Assembly (NCBI RefSeq): GCF_047511655.1
Contig: NC_133390.1
Coordinates: forward strand, 130,997,583-131,061,582
DNA from: Castor canadensis
Lineage: Eukaryota > Chordata > Mammalia > Rodentia > Castoridae
Direction of reading: 5' to 3'
DNA length: 64,000 nucleotides
Shown: one piece after another, positions 33,886 to 47,200 of the stretch
Layout of the letters: every line of letters begins with the position of its first letter
Numbering within the stretch: the first letter of the stretch is position 1
Position numbers and translations under genes: made by a program
The notes under the pieces: generated by a model
The model's input: the letters and a program-made list of their open reading frames with translations, nothing else
What the model was told of the DNA's origin: nothing
The model's database searches: none

Positions 33886-36200
33886 TCGGATCCAAAGGTG
33901 AGTCCACTTTTAATTTTAATAGACATTGTCAATGTCCTACAGACAGGCTGAACTGGTGGTTCCCATTAAAGTGTGTGCAAGGACCCTTCTCCCACAGCCT
34001 TTCCCACATGAGCATTGTCAATCTTTTCTCCATAATAATTTGATAATTGCAAGTGGGAGGGAAAAAGGACAGAAATTGACACACCCTACCCAAAGAGTAA
34101 CAAAGAATGTTCATCTGTTTGACCCCATGCAGATACTCAAAAGCCATGGTAAAGTAAATTTGGGTCACATTCTTCCATGGGGTGGATGTAGGTCTCCTAT
34201 GGATGCCTGTAGAAACTTCAGAGTTATTCTAGTGCTCTCCCCCCATCCCACTCCCTAACCTTAAAAATGATGACTCCTAAAAACCACAAACCAGCCTACA
34301 TATTTCCTTGAAACAGCTGTCCTGCAGCTAAAACTTGTGTCAAAAATAGTCTCTAAAAGAAGGCTGGGTCCTTGAGAATAAACCCTCTTAGAAATGTTCC
34401 CACCTCCATAAAGGGCACACAGAAGCTGACCCAGCTTTGTCCTTAGCACTTCATTGCTCGTGACCATCCTTCCCTGCTCTGGAAACAAATCTCTACTTGA
34501 AATTTTTTCATATTCATGGTCCATCCCAGGAAGTGGGGGAGGAGCATGGAATAATGTGATTATAACCAAGCCAAAAGCTTGTGTCACTATTTCTATTTTG
34601 TAAACGCTGAAATGGGTTCAGAGACTTTAAATAAGGTGTCTGAATTCATACAGTCAGTATAAAAAGCCAAATTTTAATCTCAGGTACTACTTCAAATACT
34701 GTAGTGACAGTATCCTGAGCAGTACCCTGATCATTCCTTGTTGCAACCCATCCTCCTACAAGGTCCTAGCAGATCATCAGGGTGTGTTGCCAATAAGAAG
34801 AGTGAGATGGATGTGTCTTAAGTAGGGAACATAGAATTCTGAACAAGGTTAGAATTCTGCAGCACCAGGAGACAGTTTTCTAAACAACCACTCACATACA
34901 GAACTCCTGATACCTTGCTGATAGCTTCTCCCTCCTCCTTAGTAAGTGAAGAAACACATTCTCCTTATTGGTGGGTGGGAGTGAGGATCAGCTGTCTAAT
35001 ATTGTTGGCAGACCTGATTTCTCTGTGGCAGTAAGAAATCAAAAGTTATCAAGTTAAATAGAAAGGTTTGGAATGAACTTATAGCCTGTGTGAGATGAGT
35101 TATGGGGGTTTCTGGGTGGGGAGATAGCTCCTCATACCATCCACTGGGCCTTTTGTTCCACAGTCAGAATGTCTGAGGCAGATGACAAGATCAGGTAAAC
35201 CAGTCTCAATCACCTGGGGAAAGACACTTGTGACAGAAAGGAGAGTTACCTGCTGCACTGATTTATCCAGTCTCTGAATCCTGAACTTCAGGACCACGCA
35301 GGGACACAGATTTGTGACAATTACATGTTATTAATCCCAGAACATCTTTAAAGCATCCCTGATCCAGATAAGCCTGCTGGAGAAGGCCAGGGATGGTTTC
35401 GTGGCTGGAGAATCAGTGAATGCTAGATTCCTGTCCTACAGGGTTCCTGAAGGAGAGGGTGCCTGAGGTGAAATGACCAAGAAGATGGTAAAGTACACGT
35501 CTACATTGGTAGTTCAGTATTGTGCCTCAAACCTGCAAAGAGTACATATCCAAGGCCCTCTCCCAAGCACATTCCAATATCCAGAATCCTCTCCTAAGTG
35601 GCCCTAAGCTTCTTCCCCAATGCCCTTGCCCTGATGGGGACCAAGGGTGACTGTTTGGAGATGAGAGGGTGCAGACATGGAATAGGCTTGGACATGTGGC
35701 TACAAGGTCCATGCACACCAGGGAAGCCTTTCATGGTATGGGATGAAGGAAAGAGTAGGAAGAGAGGGGTGAGAGGACTTTCCATTTCTGTTTTCCTCAC
35801 TCTTTCTCAGGAAAGTAGCTAGGATTTCAGGCTTAATTCAGGGATGAGGCAGGCACCATGGTGTGTTATGATAATATGGCCCTCTACTCACCCTCATTCG
35901 GCCACGGAGACTGCAGCAGATGCCCCCAGGGCTCCTAGCCTCACCACACTCAGCTTGAAAGAAAAAAAGTTGCCCAGTTTCTCAGATACCTGCCAGCTGG
36001 GAGGGACCATGTGTCAATGGCAGTCACAATGAACTGAAGGGAGAGAGCCTTCTCATTTCAACCATACCACAGAAGCTTTCTAATACTTAAGAAAACCCAA
36101 GAAAGCAGACTGTTCCCCAGTAATGACTTAGGTGGAATTTTCCACTAAACAGGGAATAGGGCTCAGAATATGATTTGAGTTAATTTAAATAAAATGTGAC
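33886..36200. other. Intergenic, no gene recognised
   Basis: Largely unique sequence. No spliced or open coding frame with recognisable domains. Confidence 0.45.
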
Positions 36201-36450
36201 TTTTTTATGGTATTGGGGCTTGAGCATGCTAGGCAGGCACTCTACCATTTGAGCCATGCCCTGAGCCCTTTTTCTTTTAAATTCAGTTTTCAGATAGGGT
36301 CTTGTGCTCTTGTCTGGGACCAGCCTACCTCCTACTTATGCCTCCTGCATACCTTGGGTTACAGTACTAATGCCTGGCCTCAAACCATGATCCTTCCAAT
36401 CCGACTCTGGGGTAGCTTTGATTACAAGTATGAGCCACTGCACCCTGCTT
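36201..36450 (-). mobile_element. Composite SINE, antisense
   Basis: Antisense ID half (GCAGGCACTCTACCATTTGA then GCC) followed by an antisense B1-like half ending GATTACAAGTATGAGCCACTG. Confidence 0.85.
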
Positions 36451-38232
36451 AAAATGTGACATTTCCTGCACAACCAAAATTCATGTGTATTATATTATTG
36501 TTAGATCATTAAACCAAGGATTATGAAAGCCATACTGATACCAGTTGGAAACACAGGAAGTTCACATCCAATGCCATTAATACTTAAAAATAAAAATGAA
36601 ATGCTACATATGAGGATTGGGTAAAACCTAGAGATTGCTTTGTTAAGATTTTAAAACTTTTTATAGCCCTGGTCATCTTCCTGGGCCACAGGACTAATAC
36701 CACTGTCCAACCTGAACAGCCCTTTCTGTGAGCTTAAGGGTAGAACACAAGCCCTGTCCATCTGCCAGTCTCATCCCTTTCATATCTCCCATTCATGTGA
36801 CTACCTCTCAGCACTGGACTCAACACTTTGCAGGGACCCAAGTACAGCCTGCTCAATGGCACTAGAAAAACTGATAGTAAGTGCACCTTGGTGGCAATCA
36901 GGACTATGAGCATTAACATTCCCTCTTTGCACAGTACATGAGAGCAGGTGTGATGTAAGCTCTATTACATAGCACACTCTGAGTGGTGTTTTTGCAATGG
37001 TCACTGCTGGCCAGGGTGTTCAGCAAGCCTGGGACTCATTTTGAACTGCAAGTTTCCACTCTGGGAAAATGGAGGCAGGATGACTAGGTAAAGTTGAATT
37101 ATGATACCATGGGCCCTTGGTTTGGGACAGAGTGTAAGGGTGGGACTCCTGCATAGGAACTACAATACTCATGGCAGGAAAGGGTGAGTATACAGGAGAG
37201 AAAATGAAGCTGGCAGCTTCAGAAGTAGCGCTGGGTTGGGCAGGGCTATTTCCTGGAATAAGTTTGAACAGCTGCTTTGTCCTCTCTTTAGGGTCAGAGG
37301 CCAGGCTGCTCCTGGTGGGTGACCTGGTCAGGTTTCCTTGCTGGTCATTGTACTTTCCTACAGCAAAAACATTATTGCCAAATGACAAGCAAGAGGTTGA
37401 AGGGAATCAGCTTTCTAAATGCCCAAAGGCTGTCACATTCCACACTCTGCTGTTGAGCAGGAGACTTTGCTGGCCTTTGCTGTTGACCTTGGTGTCAGAA
37501 TCTTTAATGAAAAAACTGCTGATTGGCATCAGAAACCAAGGTCAGATCTCAGCTCTGGCACAAACCGGCTCTAGGACCCAGGGAAGCCAAAACACCTACG
37601 TCTCAGTTTCCCCACCAGTGATTTAATGAGGTACTAGCAACACTTGGGGTGCTGTTAGCTACCACATTAACTCTCCCCCTCCTTCACTCACTAGAAGACT
37701 GGACTCCTTCTCCAAGAATTTGAGAAGAAAAAGGGAAAGCATGAACAGGAAAAGGGGAGGGAACAGTTGCCCAGAGGCATAAGAGAGGCACTTCCCTTTT
37801 ACCAGCAAGCCTCAAGGGATCTAGGCAGCATTCTAGATGGTAATCACTGATTACAAGGTAGTGAAATCTCTAAGGCATTAGGAAAATGGTTACTTCTGCA
37901 TGAAGAGTCCTTAGAAGATGAGTTGTCCCTGCAAACTCACTCCTTTGACTGGAGAGACAGACAACAGGCACCTATAGTCTCACACACAAGTTGCATACAA
38001 AGAGCTGCCTGCCATAAAGCAAACTAGTGCAGTGATCATGACAAAGCTCCAACTGGGGGAATCCCCCTGCAGAAAATAGGGGACTCAGCAGGCCAGGAAT
38101 GCTGTCCTTTGGAAGGCCTGCTTACAAGGCAGGCCCTTGGCTAGTATCTAGACCTTGAACCTCAAGAGGTTTCCAGCATTCCCAGAACTGGTAAGTGTGG
38201 CTTGCAGTGCCTAAACTGTTTATATTAAAATG
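36451..38232. other. Intergenic with one MIR
   Basis: Apart from the MIR at 37,520-37,665 nothing was recognised. A 151-codon open frame at 37,171-37,626 runs through the MIR and is not credible. Confidence 0.45.
37520..37665 (+). mobile_element. MIR SINE
   Basis: GGTCAGATCTCAGCTCTGGC, CTCAGTTTCCCCACCAGTGA and TACTAGCAACACTTGGGGTG follow the MIR core and 3' half. Confidence 0.7.
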
Positions 38233-38233
38233 T

Positions 38234-38434
38234 AGCTGGGCACCAGTGGCTCATGCCTATAATCCTAGCTACTTAGGAGGCAGAGATCCAGGAGGATAGT
38301 GGTTTAAAGCCAGCCCAGGCAAATAGTTTGCCAGACCCTATCTCAAAAAAACCTTCACAAAAGTAGGGCTAGTGGAGTGGCTCAAGGTGAAGGCCCTGAG
38401 TTCAAGCCCCAGTACCATCCAAAAAAAAAAAAAA
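38234..38434 (+). mobile_element. Composite SINE (B1-like + ID), well preserved
   Basis: GCTGGGCACCAGTGGCTCAT, CAGCCCAGGCAAATAGTTTG, a joint CCCTATCTCAAAAAAACC, then GGCTAGTGGAGTGGCTCAAG, TTCAAGCCCCAGTACCATCC and an A14 tail. Confidence 0.93.
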
Positions 38435-39742
38435 CCTTGCTTTCCTTTTGAGACTCTGGGATTTTGACACGTGTGGCAGAAGATGCATACCTAACTAACC
38501 CCCAGTAAAATTCCTAAATGCTGAGTCTCTAGTAAGATTCCTGGATTGGCAACATTTCACAAATTGTTACACTCATTGCTGGATAGCTAAACTTGCCCAG
38601 TGTTACTCTGAAAAGGTCCCTTGGAAGTTTGCACCTGATACCTCCCACTTTGCTCAATGTGCCTCTCCTATCATGGACTCTGTTTGGTGTACTTTTGGTA
38701 AAATAAATCACAGTCATGACTACAAGCTCCAGCTGAGCCCTCCTGGTGAATTACCATTTGAAAGTAGTCTTGGAGGCCTTTGTTACTGGACTGGGCTCCC
38801 AAGCTGAGATCATGAGTGACATTACTGATTCTCTTGCTGACTTTCATCCTCCTCTCAACTCCACACCCAGCTCTGAGAGTCTTTCAAGCTGTGGAGATGG
38901 ATTTGTGGGGGAGAATATTTCAGACAGCTCTATTGGATGGTGGGGATGGAGAAGGCAACAGGATTATCTGACCCAGTGCTGAGCCTCTTTTATCCTGCAG
39001 AAGAGGATCAGGCACTTTGGCTTGCTCAGGCTTGGATGTCCCACTCACCCACACAAGCAAACCAGTGTTGTGACAGAAGGTATCTGAAACCCTATAGTTT
39101 ACAGAACTACTCTGTCTGGTGGGAAGGGATCTGAGAGCAATTTCTCCAAAGGAAACCAAGGCCCAGCTTTGTTATGAAAATGTTGCTACTGCAACCATGC
39201 ACTGTGTGTTCCCATTACTACTGTTACCTCATGTCTCCATCTCTTTCCCACACCAGGTCACGAGGCCCCTGAGTGTGGTGCTGCATTTAGACACTGTGTA
39301 GAACAGATCTTACACACTCCAGGTTATGTGACTCATTGAGGCAGGAAAGAGGTCTGGTTTCAGGTCTCTCTTGCTAGGGAGAAGCTTGGTACACAGCATG
39401 AATAAAATTCCATGCAGTCCAAACCCGGAATGCTTAGGAATAACCAAACTGAAAGGAATGTGCACAAGGTGGGCCCTTAACAAAACTCCAGCCAGCTGTG
39501 AGCCCCACACATAGCTTTGTTTTTCTGCCCCTAGATTTCTTCCTTTGTTTTTTTCTTTTCTCCAACTTGAGCCACACTTATAGCCCTAACCTTGGATTTC
39601 TTCTTAGGCACAGAGCACTCCTGCCCCAGCTAGCATCAGCTAGCAGACCAGAAGGAACCAACTCCAAGATTTTACCCCTTTACTCATAGTAGATATTGGA
39701 AATAAACAAAAGGATGGCAACAGATAAGAGAGATGATTTAAC
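38435..39742. other. Intergenic, downstream of TRANK1
   Basis: No repeat or coding exon recognised. Confidence 0.4.
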
Positions 39743-41160
39743 TTTATAAAATTGTGATAATACAGCAAGATTTGATTGGGTTTTTTTTTCTGGCAAGTAA
39801 AGTTCATAAAAAGAATACCTGGAATCAAGATAAACATAACCTAATAAAAATCACAAACATAACATTTCAAGGTAACAAATCATTTAGAAAGATAGTGAAG
39901 GGAAAACCATAAGCAGCAAAAGCAGCAGCAAGATGAAGGAAAATCCAGTTTTTTGTAAGGACAAAACCACCAAAGGCCAGTATGAACCTGACCATTGATG
40001 CCCCCCTGGGCTTAGAGAGGAAAGGGTGGGCAGCAACTATCAGAGAGGCATGAAGGCCTTCCAAATGGACCAAACCAATGGCCACTGGTTCAGTGGATGG
40101 AGGGGGAATACAGGCCTCTTGTAAACAGGCCCATACACAACACCCTCTTGCAGGGCCTACCCGTCACATGGCAGTGATCCACAGTCACTGGCACTATAAA
40201 GGCTGGCTTCCTCTTCTTTCTACTGTTCCTGACCTGCAGTTCTTCAGGTTACTGTCCCACTGTAGTGAGCTCAGTGGATAGAAACTCAAGACTTAACCTG
40301 AGCATAAATGTCAGATTTGCTAGGGAGAAACAAGAAACCTAGATATACAGTGCTGCATACAACGCACTTTTTGAAAGGTCTGCACCAAAGCCAAAGCAGA
40401 GTTAGGATCACTTTAGAAAGGCAAGCCAAGAACATCTTGGCAACACTCCTCTAGAGGGAAAGGATGTCCAAAGCATGCTAGGTGAATTCTTGACTACATT
40501 CTGAGGTAGTCTAACTTACACAGGTAGCTGAGAAGAGTCACAAAAAAAAAAGAGGAAGGGCAGAAAAGTTTCCTCAGAGAGAAATGGTTAACATCGATAA
40601 CAGAAGTGGGATAGGAAACAACCAGAATGTGGTCTGGGCTCAGGGGTGGCTGGTAGCAAGGTCCACATAGACCTTCAGCACATGGATCTTCCTCTACTTG
40701 CTGTGGCAGCAGTGTGGCAGAAGATGAGAGAATCCATAGAGGGATTTCCTGGCCCAGAGCAGTGGTGCTCTGAGGTGAGGGGTGTTGGCCTTAAATGCCT
40801 AGACCCCTGCAACTAAGTCATGTCAAAATGGTGATAAGTCAGACAATTGGCTTTGGGCTGAGGAGTCCCAAATTCCCCTTCAACTCACTCCTCTAAACAG
40901 GACATGCTGTGTTTGGGAGACTAATACTGCTAGACTTCAGCTTGGAAAGCACTTGAGCGGTCCCTGAAGGTAAGGGAGAAATCAAATTCCAAGCCACCAC
41001 TGAAAAAGAAATTACAAAAACAAAAAAACAAAGGTGGCCTACCCTTTTTTTTTCTTAATGCTAATTTATATTCCTTTTCTCTTCTGCCCCAGCACTTAGA
41101 ATTCTAAGACAGGATGGAATGTTCTGTGCTCATTCTGTGAATGAGATGTGCAAAAATGCT
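39743..41160 (-). other. TRANK1: Presumed TRANK1 3' UTR (left end uncertain)
   Basis: The sequence after the TAG is unique-looking and free of repeats I recognise down to about 39,740. No AATAAA was found on the minus strand in this stretch. The nearest variant hexamers are TATAAA at 39,748-39,743 and AGTAAA at 39,684-39,679, so the left boundary is a guess. Confidence 0.3.
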
Positions 41161-41261
41161 CTAGTATTTTCTCTGCTTTCCATATTTCCATGAACGCCTT
41201 CTAGGACGGAGCTCACCAAAGTCTTCGACTTCATTTTCATAATCATCTTCCTGAACAACAC
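41161..41261 (-). CDS. TRANK1: TRANK1 terminal coding exon with stop
   Basis: 101 nt of coding sequence. The acceptor is TTTCTTAAATAG. Two bases complete a Gly codon, then it reads VVQEDDYENEVEDFGELRPR and ends RRSWKYGKQRKY before TAG at 41,163-41,161. The C-terminus is an acidic run followed by a strongly basic tail. The exon must continue leftward as 3' UTR. Confidence 0.88.
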
Positions 41262-44200
41262 CTATTTAAGAAACAAAAAACAGAAATAAGGTGAAGAAGA
41301 TAATTTTTTCCTATTCACTTTAAAGCTTAATTTCCTGGTAATCATTGTTTTGAATTAAATAAACAAAGGTTTTCAACAAGATGCCAAAAAGAAGTTTCCT
41401 TTGAATATTAATTCCCAAGAAGAATCAAAGCAAACACTTTTTTTCTGGAATTAAATTCTATATAGAGTGGTTACTCTGACCTTATTTTAGAGAACCCGAT
41501 CTGACTATGAGGGTTTGACTATTTGTTTTAAAGAACAAATAAGTCAAAATCTAAACTCAACCATATCATGAATTGATATATCAATTTTATCTTTTTTAAA
41601 CAATCATGAAATCATAATTCCAAGAAGGGCTGTCTAGTGCTAAAGATTTTTGTATTGGCACAGACATTTATGACAAGCTCCTTCAAGTTCTCCCCAGCTA
41701 TAGGGCCTGGATTAGGACTTGGAAGGGCACCAAAGGCTGGTGAAATACTTGAAGCAAGAAGAAATGTGGTCCAGTGATGAAGGGGTAGCAGTTGGAAAGG
41801 GCAAGAAGGAAAATATTCTGCATCACACAGAACTTGGTAAGGAAATCACACCTGTAATCCTAGATACTCAGGTGGCAGAGATCAGGATGACTGTGGTCAA
41901 AGCCAGCCAGGCAAATAGTTCATGAGACCTTATCTTGAAAAAACCCTTCATAAAAAAGGGCTGGTAGAGTAGTTCAAGGTGTAAGCCCTGAGTTCAAGCC
42001 CCAGTACCACAAAAAAGAAAATTCTGACTGCACAAAGAAACGACTTACTCTACACAAGCCTGTAGCCCTCTATAGAAAGATGCCTCCAAGCTTCCCCAAG
42101 GACTTTGTTTTGTTCCCAAGTGTATTCTCAGACCCAGAATAGCACTCACTGATACATACTAGACACTCAATAAATATCCACTGATTTATATGAATGATTT
42201 CCCAGACAAACATATTTATCAAGGGATAGCTTTGCAATACTTTGTCTATCCTTGAGAGTCACAGTAATGAGTATGCTCAGTGACTGAACATAATTAGTAA
42301 CAACTCATAAACAGCAAAAGAAGTTTTTAGCAACTAACATGAGCCCAGAATAATGGCCCTCATAGTCAGATCGGGAAATTATTTTGTTGACAATTTGACT
42401 TACAGAAGGGGGTACAGGAAGGTGATGCTGGGCAGGGAGATGCCACTTTTGACATCTATGGCAACCCCACTATAGACTCATCTGGGAATCAGCAGTATTA
42501 AGAACCATAGTATCCAAAGGATCACCTGTCTCTGGAGCAAAAGACTTCTTACCTTCTTCCTTTAAGCAGAGCTCTGTCTTCATCAGCCACTCCTGTGCGT
42601 CCCTGACTGACAGGGCCAGAACTTTCACCTGCCGCATCATCACCTCTTCTGCTATAGAAACCAAAGAACAGATGCTCTGAGTGAAGAGGCAGCTGCAAGC
42701 ACTATAACATCAAGCACTTGGTCAATGCTCTGTGTCCTAAGAGCTAGTCTGTGCTTTCCTTGAAGAGAGCCTCCTTTCTGGGTACAGATTCCAAAGCTGC
42801 ATTCTGTACTATGAGCATAACTGCCTGTAAATGGTAGCCCCACACCATTACTATGTGTCTGTAGAGACTGTCAAGAGCAAAACTTTTAAGGAAGCTTGTG
42901 TCCAAATCATATTTAAATCCTAAACTGGAAAAAGTTGTCTGCATTATACATTGTTTTTTTAAAAATGCAGTTCCACAAGTTTTATATATAACTTCCACTT
43001 AGTGTCACTAACAGGTAGCTAGCTAGGCAAAAGCTGATTCTAAAACCACAGAATAATTTTATTATTAAAAGCTCTCACTGGGTATGACTTAAGGGAACAT
43101 CTTAAGAAGAGACCAGCTATGCACTTCCAATCCTGACTCTAGGGTTCAGCACCCAGTAGGTTCTCAAGAAAAGATGTACGCATGAATGAATCAGAAGAGC
43201 CTCAGAGTTTTCTCAATATTTTAAACATTCTCCCTAAATGTCCTCCATAGAATTAGTTAGCAAATCTTTTTCTATCTGCAATGCCTGAGCAAATCATCCT
43301 GGTCAAAGATAATCACAAATTTTTAATTGGGCAAGAGGTGGTCCAAACAATGAGATTTCACTGTAATTTGAGAATAAACATACTTTGCTTGTATTTCTTC
43401 TAATGCAGGTACTTGTACTTCATCCCCAAGTCAGATGTCATAAAGAACGTAATTCAGCATTTAGCAGGCCCTTACCTTCAGCCCAAGCCTTTCGCCTGTA
43501 GAGTTCCTCCACCAAGTCTGAAACCCTCCTGAGGTGCTCCTGGACTTTCCTCTGCAGCATGTGGCTGTGCTCTTTAGAGCCTAGGTGACTGCAGACCCAC
43601 ACGTTCTCCTCAATGTCCTGCACTACCAATTTGCCTTTGCCAATGACTGGGTCCACCTTCTCATGGAAAAATTCTGAGTATTTCTGGTAGGCCACTTGTT
43701 GTTTCTGGTGGCTTTCCAGGTAGATGTGGTGCTCATAAGACTCACTGCTCCTCTCCTGACATTCTTTCCCTTCCAGCTCAGCCCTGGAAAGGATGACAAC
43801 CTCTGAGGCCACTCCCTCAAATGCTTTGCTAGGGCTGAAGTAGTTCTCAGGGCTGCGGGTGAACTTCACTCCACACAGATCACACTGAGTCCTATCCACA
43901 TCGGCCCTTTTGAAGTTTCCCACACTGGACTCCCTGGCCTCCTCCCTGACACGCTCAGCCTGGACCCATCTCCTCCAGCTAATGCACAGAGATACCACCA
44001 AGCAGACTCTTCGCAGCTTGCGCTGGATGGAGGCCTTCCACTGCTTTTGTGAAAGAATGGCAGCCAGAAGGTGGTCTCGGTCCTCCAATGCTAGCTCATC
44101 TGTCTCATCCTGATCAAATTCACACTCGGATTCAGCAAAGTGGTCCACGGGGCCCACACAGAGCAAGCGGTTCAGTCTGACCTCCTCATGACAGAGTCCA

Positions 44201-47200
44201 TGGACCACAGAGCCTTTGGTATGGACACTGTCCCACCGCCAGTGGCAGTCCACCAGGTACTCTTCATCCCGCTCAAAGAGCAGGTCCTGCAGTGCCTCAG
44301 CCACAGACTTCACACTGACTGCCACCAACACGCGCCTCACCACCTTCTGAAGCCTCTCAGGAACCTGGCCTGGCCAGTCCATACTCATCAGCTGCAACCT
44401 TGTCTCAATCTCCTCAAAATGACGGTACAGAAGTTGCTTGCAGAAGGGCTGCAGGACTTCCTCAGCATTTACCAACATCACCAAACACAGCACCAGTGTC
44501 CGCTCAGCCTCACCTGAGACCACAAAGTCTATTTCACTGAAGGCGTCAAGCAGGACATTGAAATTCACATTCTCATAGCCACACAGCACCTTGACAAGGT
44601 AGGAGAGGTGGAACCGGAAGTCCTGAATGGCTCTGGCGACATCCTTTGGCTTGTATTCCTGAATGATGGAGAAGATGTCCCCAAGCTCCTTGTCCTTCTT
44701 GCTGGTCAGGAACTCCCAATAGTGTAGGAGTGCGATGTAGCTCTTGGGGAGGCACAGGACGGCATTCTTCCAGAGGCGGGCCAGCACCACCCCACAGTGG
44801 ATGAACTGGAACTCTAGCAGTGCTACTGTGTTGCCAATGCTGGGGATAAGCGGTTCTTTGCACCTCTTGATGAGGACATTCATAAAGCGGAAAAAGAGCC
44901 TCTTGTAGTCTTCTGGATTCCTGTGCATGTACAGCTGGTCAATGGAATTCTCCAGCAGCCGAATGAAGCACAGATGGATCTTCTCTGTACCTTCATCCTC
45001 CTTGTTGGGCACCAGCATGCCAAATTTCCCTTCTATTCCTTTCATTCGGCTACCTCTCCCCCTGCCCCGTTCCTCTTTGTCAGACTCTAGAGCTTTTAGC
45101 TCCCTGTTGTAGTTGTCCTCCTCCTGGTGGAGAAGCTTCTCAAACTCCTCAGGGTAGCTGGAGGCGAGAAGGAAAGCCTGCATGGCGCTCAGCCACAGGT
45201 CTGTGGACTCCCGGCGGCTGCGTGCACTTTCACTTTGAAACAGATTGCGAATGTACTCTTTCAAGGCAAACCTGTAGAATCGGAAGGATTTGTAACTTGG
45301 TTTGAGGATTTCTTTGCATGCCATAGGATTTTCTGACAGCACTCTCTGATGAAAATGCCTAGGGAAGAGGACATTTAGGAAAGATCTGCAAAGGTCATAC
45401 ATTTCTGCAGACAAAATACAATCTATTTCTTTAAGCTCTTCAGCTAAGATTTTAGGGAATACTTTTTTGGCTTCCAGAAGCAATCCATTGATTGCCACCA
45501 GGTGCATTTTTGACTGAACCATACACTTGGCCTCACAGCGCCGCAGGGGCCTGTGAAAATCTTCACAGTTTTCATCCTCACATTTTAAGCCTGCAATAAA
45601 CCTCATGCAGACTCCTGGGTAGGTCTTCCCAAGCAGGCTCTGTGTGATCTGACACAGCCTGCTCAAAAGGTGCTTGTTAAGGGCTAATTTCACTTGGTCA
45701 GTCACTATCAAGAAATGATCTTTTGTTTTTTTCTCTTTTAAGTTCAAGTCCAGGTCAAAAATTATTCTTAATATGGGCCCAGGGTCATTCTGAGCTATCT
45801 GGCAATACTTGGCATCCACCTGGGAAATCCCAAAAAACTCAAAGCAAGACTTGACCATTTCCTTTTCAGCATTATTAGTCACTCTTTTGAGGGCCCTGAC
45901 CAGATTGAGAAGGACTTCCAACCCCTCTGGAGCCAGGGCCAGAACCTTCTCAGGCTCAGTCTCACACTGGCTGACTGCTTCATAGAGTGCTTCTACCACT
46001 CCAGCTGAGTGGTTGAGCATGTCAAACTTGAGGAGAGCTTCTTTAAGTTTCTGAAAGTCTCTCAGGATGACCCCCTGCAGGAATTGGGCCTCTGCAATGC
46101 CAGACAGCTGGTTGGTTTGATAGCAGAGATCAAGTGCTTCTCTTAGAATGGCCTTAGTATGTTCTATGTCAGAATCTCTGGCCACATTGAGGCGAGCAAC
46201 CCCCAGCAGACACAAAGCCTGGAAGTCCTTGTCAGCAGTGAGCCTGGCAGCCTCCAGGAGGCAGCCATGTTGTTTCATCAACAGGGCTGCCTCTTCTCTC
46301 CGACCCTCCCTGTTCAACAGGTCTGCAGCTTCTGCTAGGCGCTTCCGAGATTTGAGGAATACCAGTTGGTCTTCTACATCTAGCTTTGAGAGAACAGCCA
46401 TCATTTCCTTGGTCTTATTTGCACTCAGGTACTTTGCTGCAGCTTCCAGGTAAAACTGACTGGCAGAATAGGAGAGCTTAGAAATGGGAAGGGTCTTGGT
46501 CTTTAGCATTTCTTCATATCTGCAAAGACAGGTTGCAAATATCAAGTTACCATCACTGAGCCAATAGGAAGTTTCCTCCAAAATGTAGTATGAAGCATCT
46601 TAAATAAAGCTCACACATGTAGATATTACAAAATAGTACCTAAACATGTCAAGCACTTTTATAAGTGCTTCATTGTACAGTTATTACTATAATAATTAAT
46701 AATAAACTCTTTATTCTTCAAAAGAATGAGGCATTCATGTGCTTAGTTTATGAAATGCAGCAGAGTTACAGCTCAAGCAAGTGGGAGTTAAGTCTGAAAG
46801 ACAGACTAGTCTACAGGGCAAAATTTGTGCACAGTCAAAATGATCCTTGGGAAAAAAAAACTCTTTGACACTCAAGAGCATGATAATCATTTTGGGTATA
46901 TGATTTCAATAAATTTGAATGTGATAAATGAGAAAGGACGAAATGGGTGCTATGTACACACATTAGCAATTGCACCAGTCTTTGTCTTGTGATTCTTCTC
47001 TTTTGCCAGGTGTGCATGTTTTTGGATTCAAGCAAGACTACTGAAGCTCCCCAGTCCTATTTATACTGATGCTTGAAGTCAGTATATCCTGTTACAAACA
47101 CATTAATACATCCTTCATCTCTTTAGCCCTCTCTCATCATGACACTGTGTCAAAGCTAATGAAGAAAGGGGAAACACAGAGTCCTGCTCCCAAGGAGGTC

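Noticed and set aside
1-39742. Search for exons of DCLK3, the expected neighbouring gene
   Set aside because: No kinase or doublecortin motif was found; the human gap between the genes is longer than this stretch (from memory), so absence is expected.
44140-44517. 125-codon plus-strand open frame
   Set aside because: Antisense shadow of the TRANK1 giant exon.
43438-46581. Treating the 1,047-codon open frame as a complete single-exon gene
   Set aside because: The first 20 and last 12 codons lie outside clear splice sites (acceptor at 46,520, donor at 43,475), and flanking exons join in phase.
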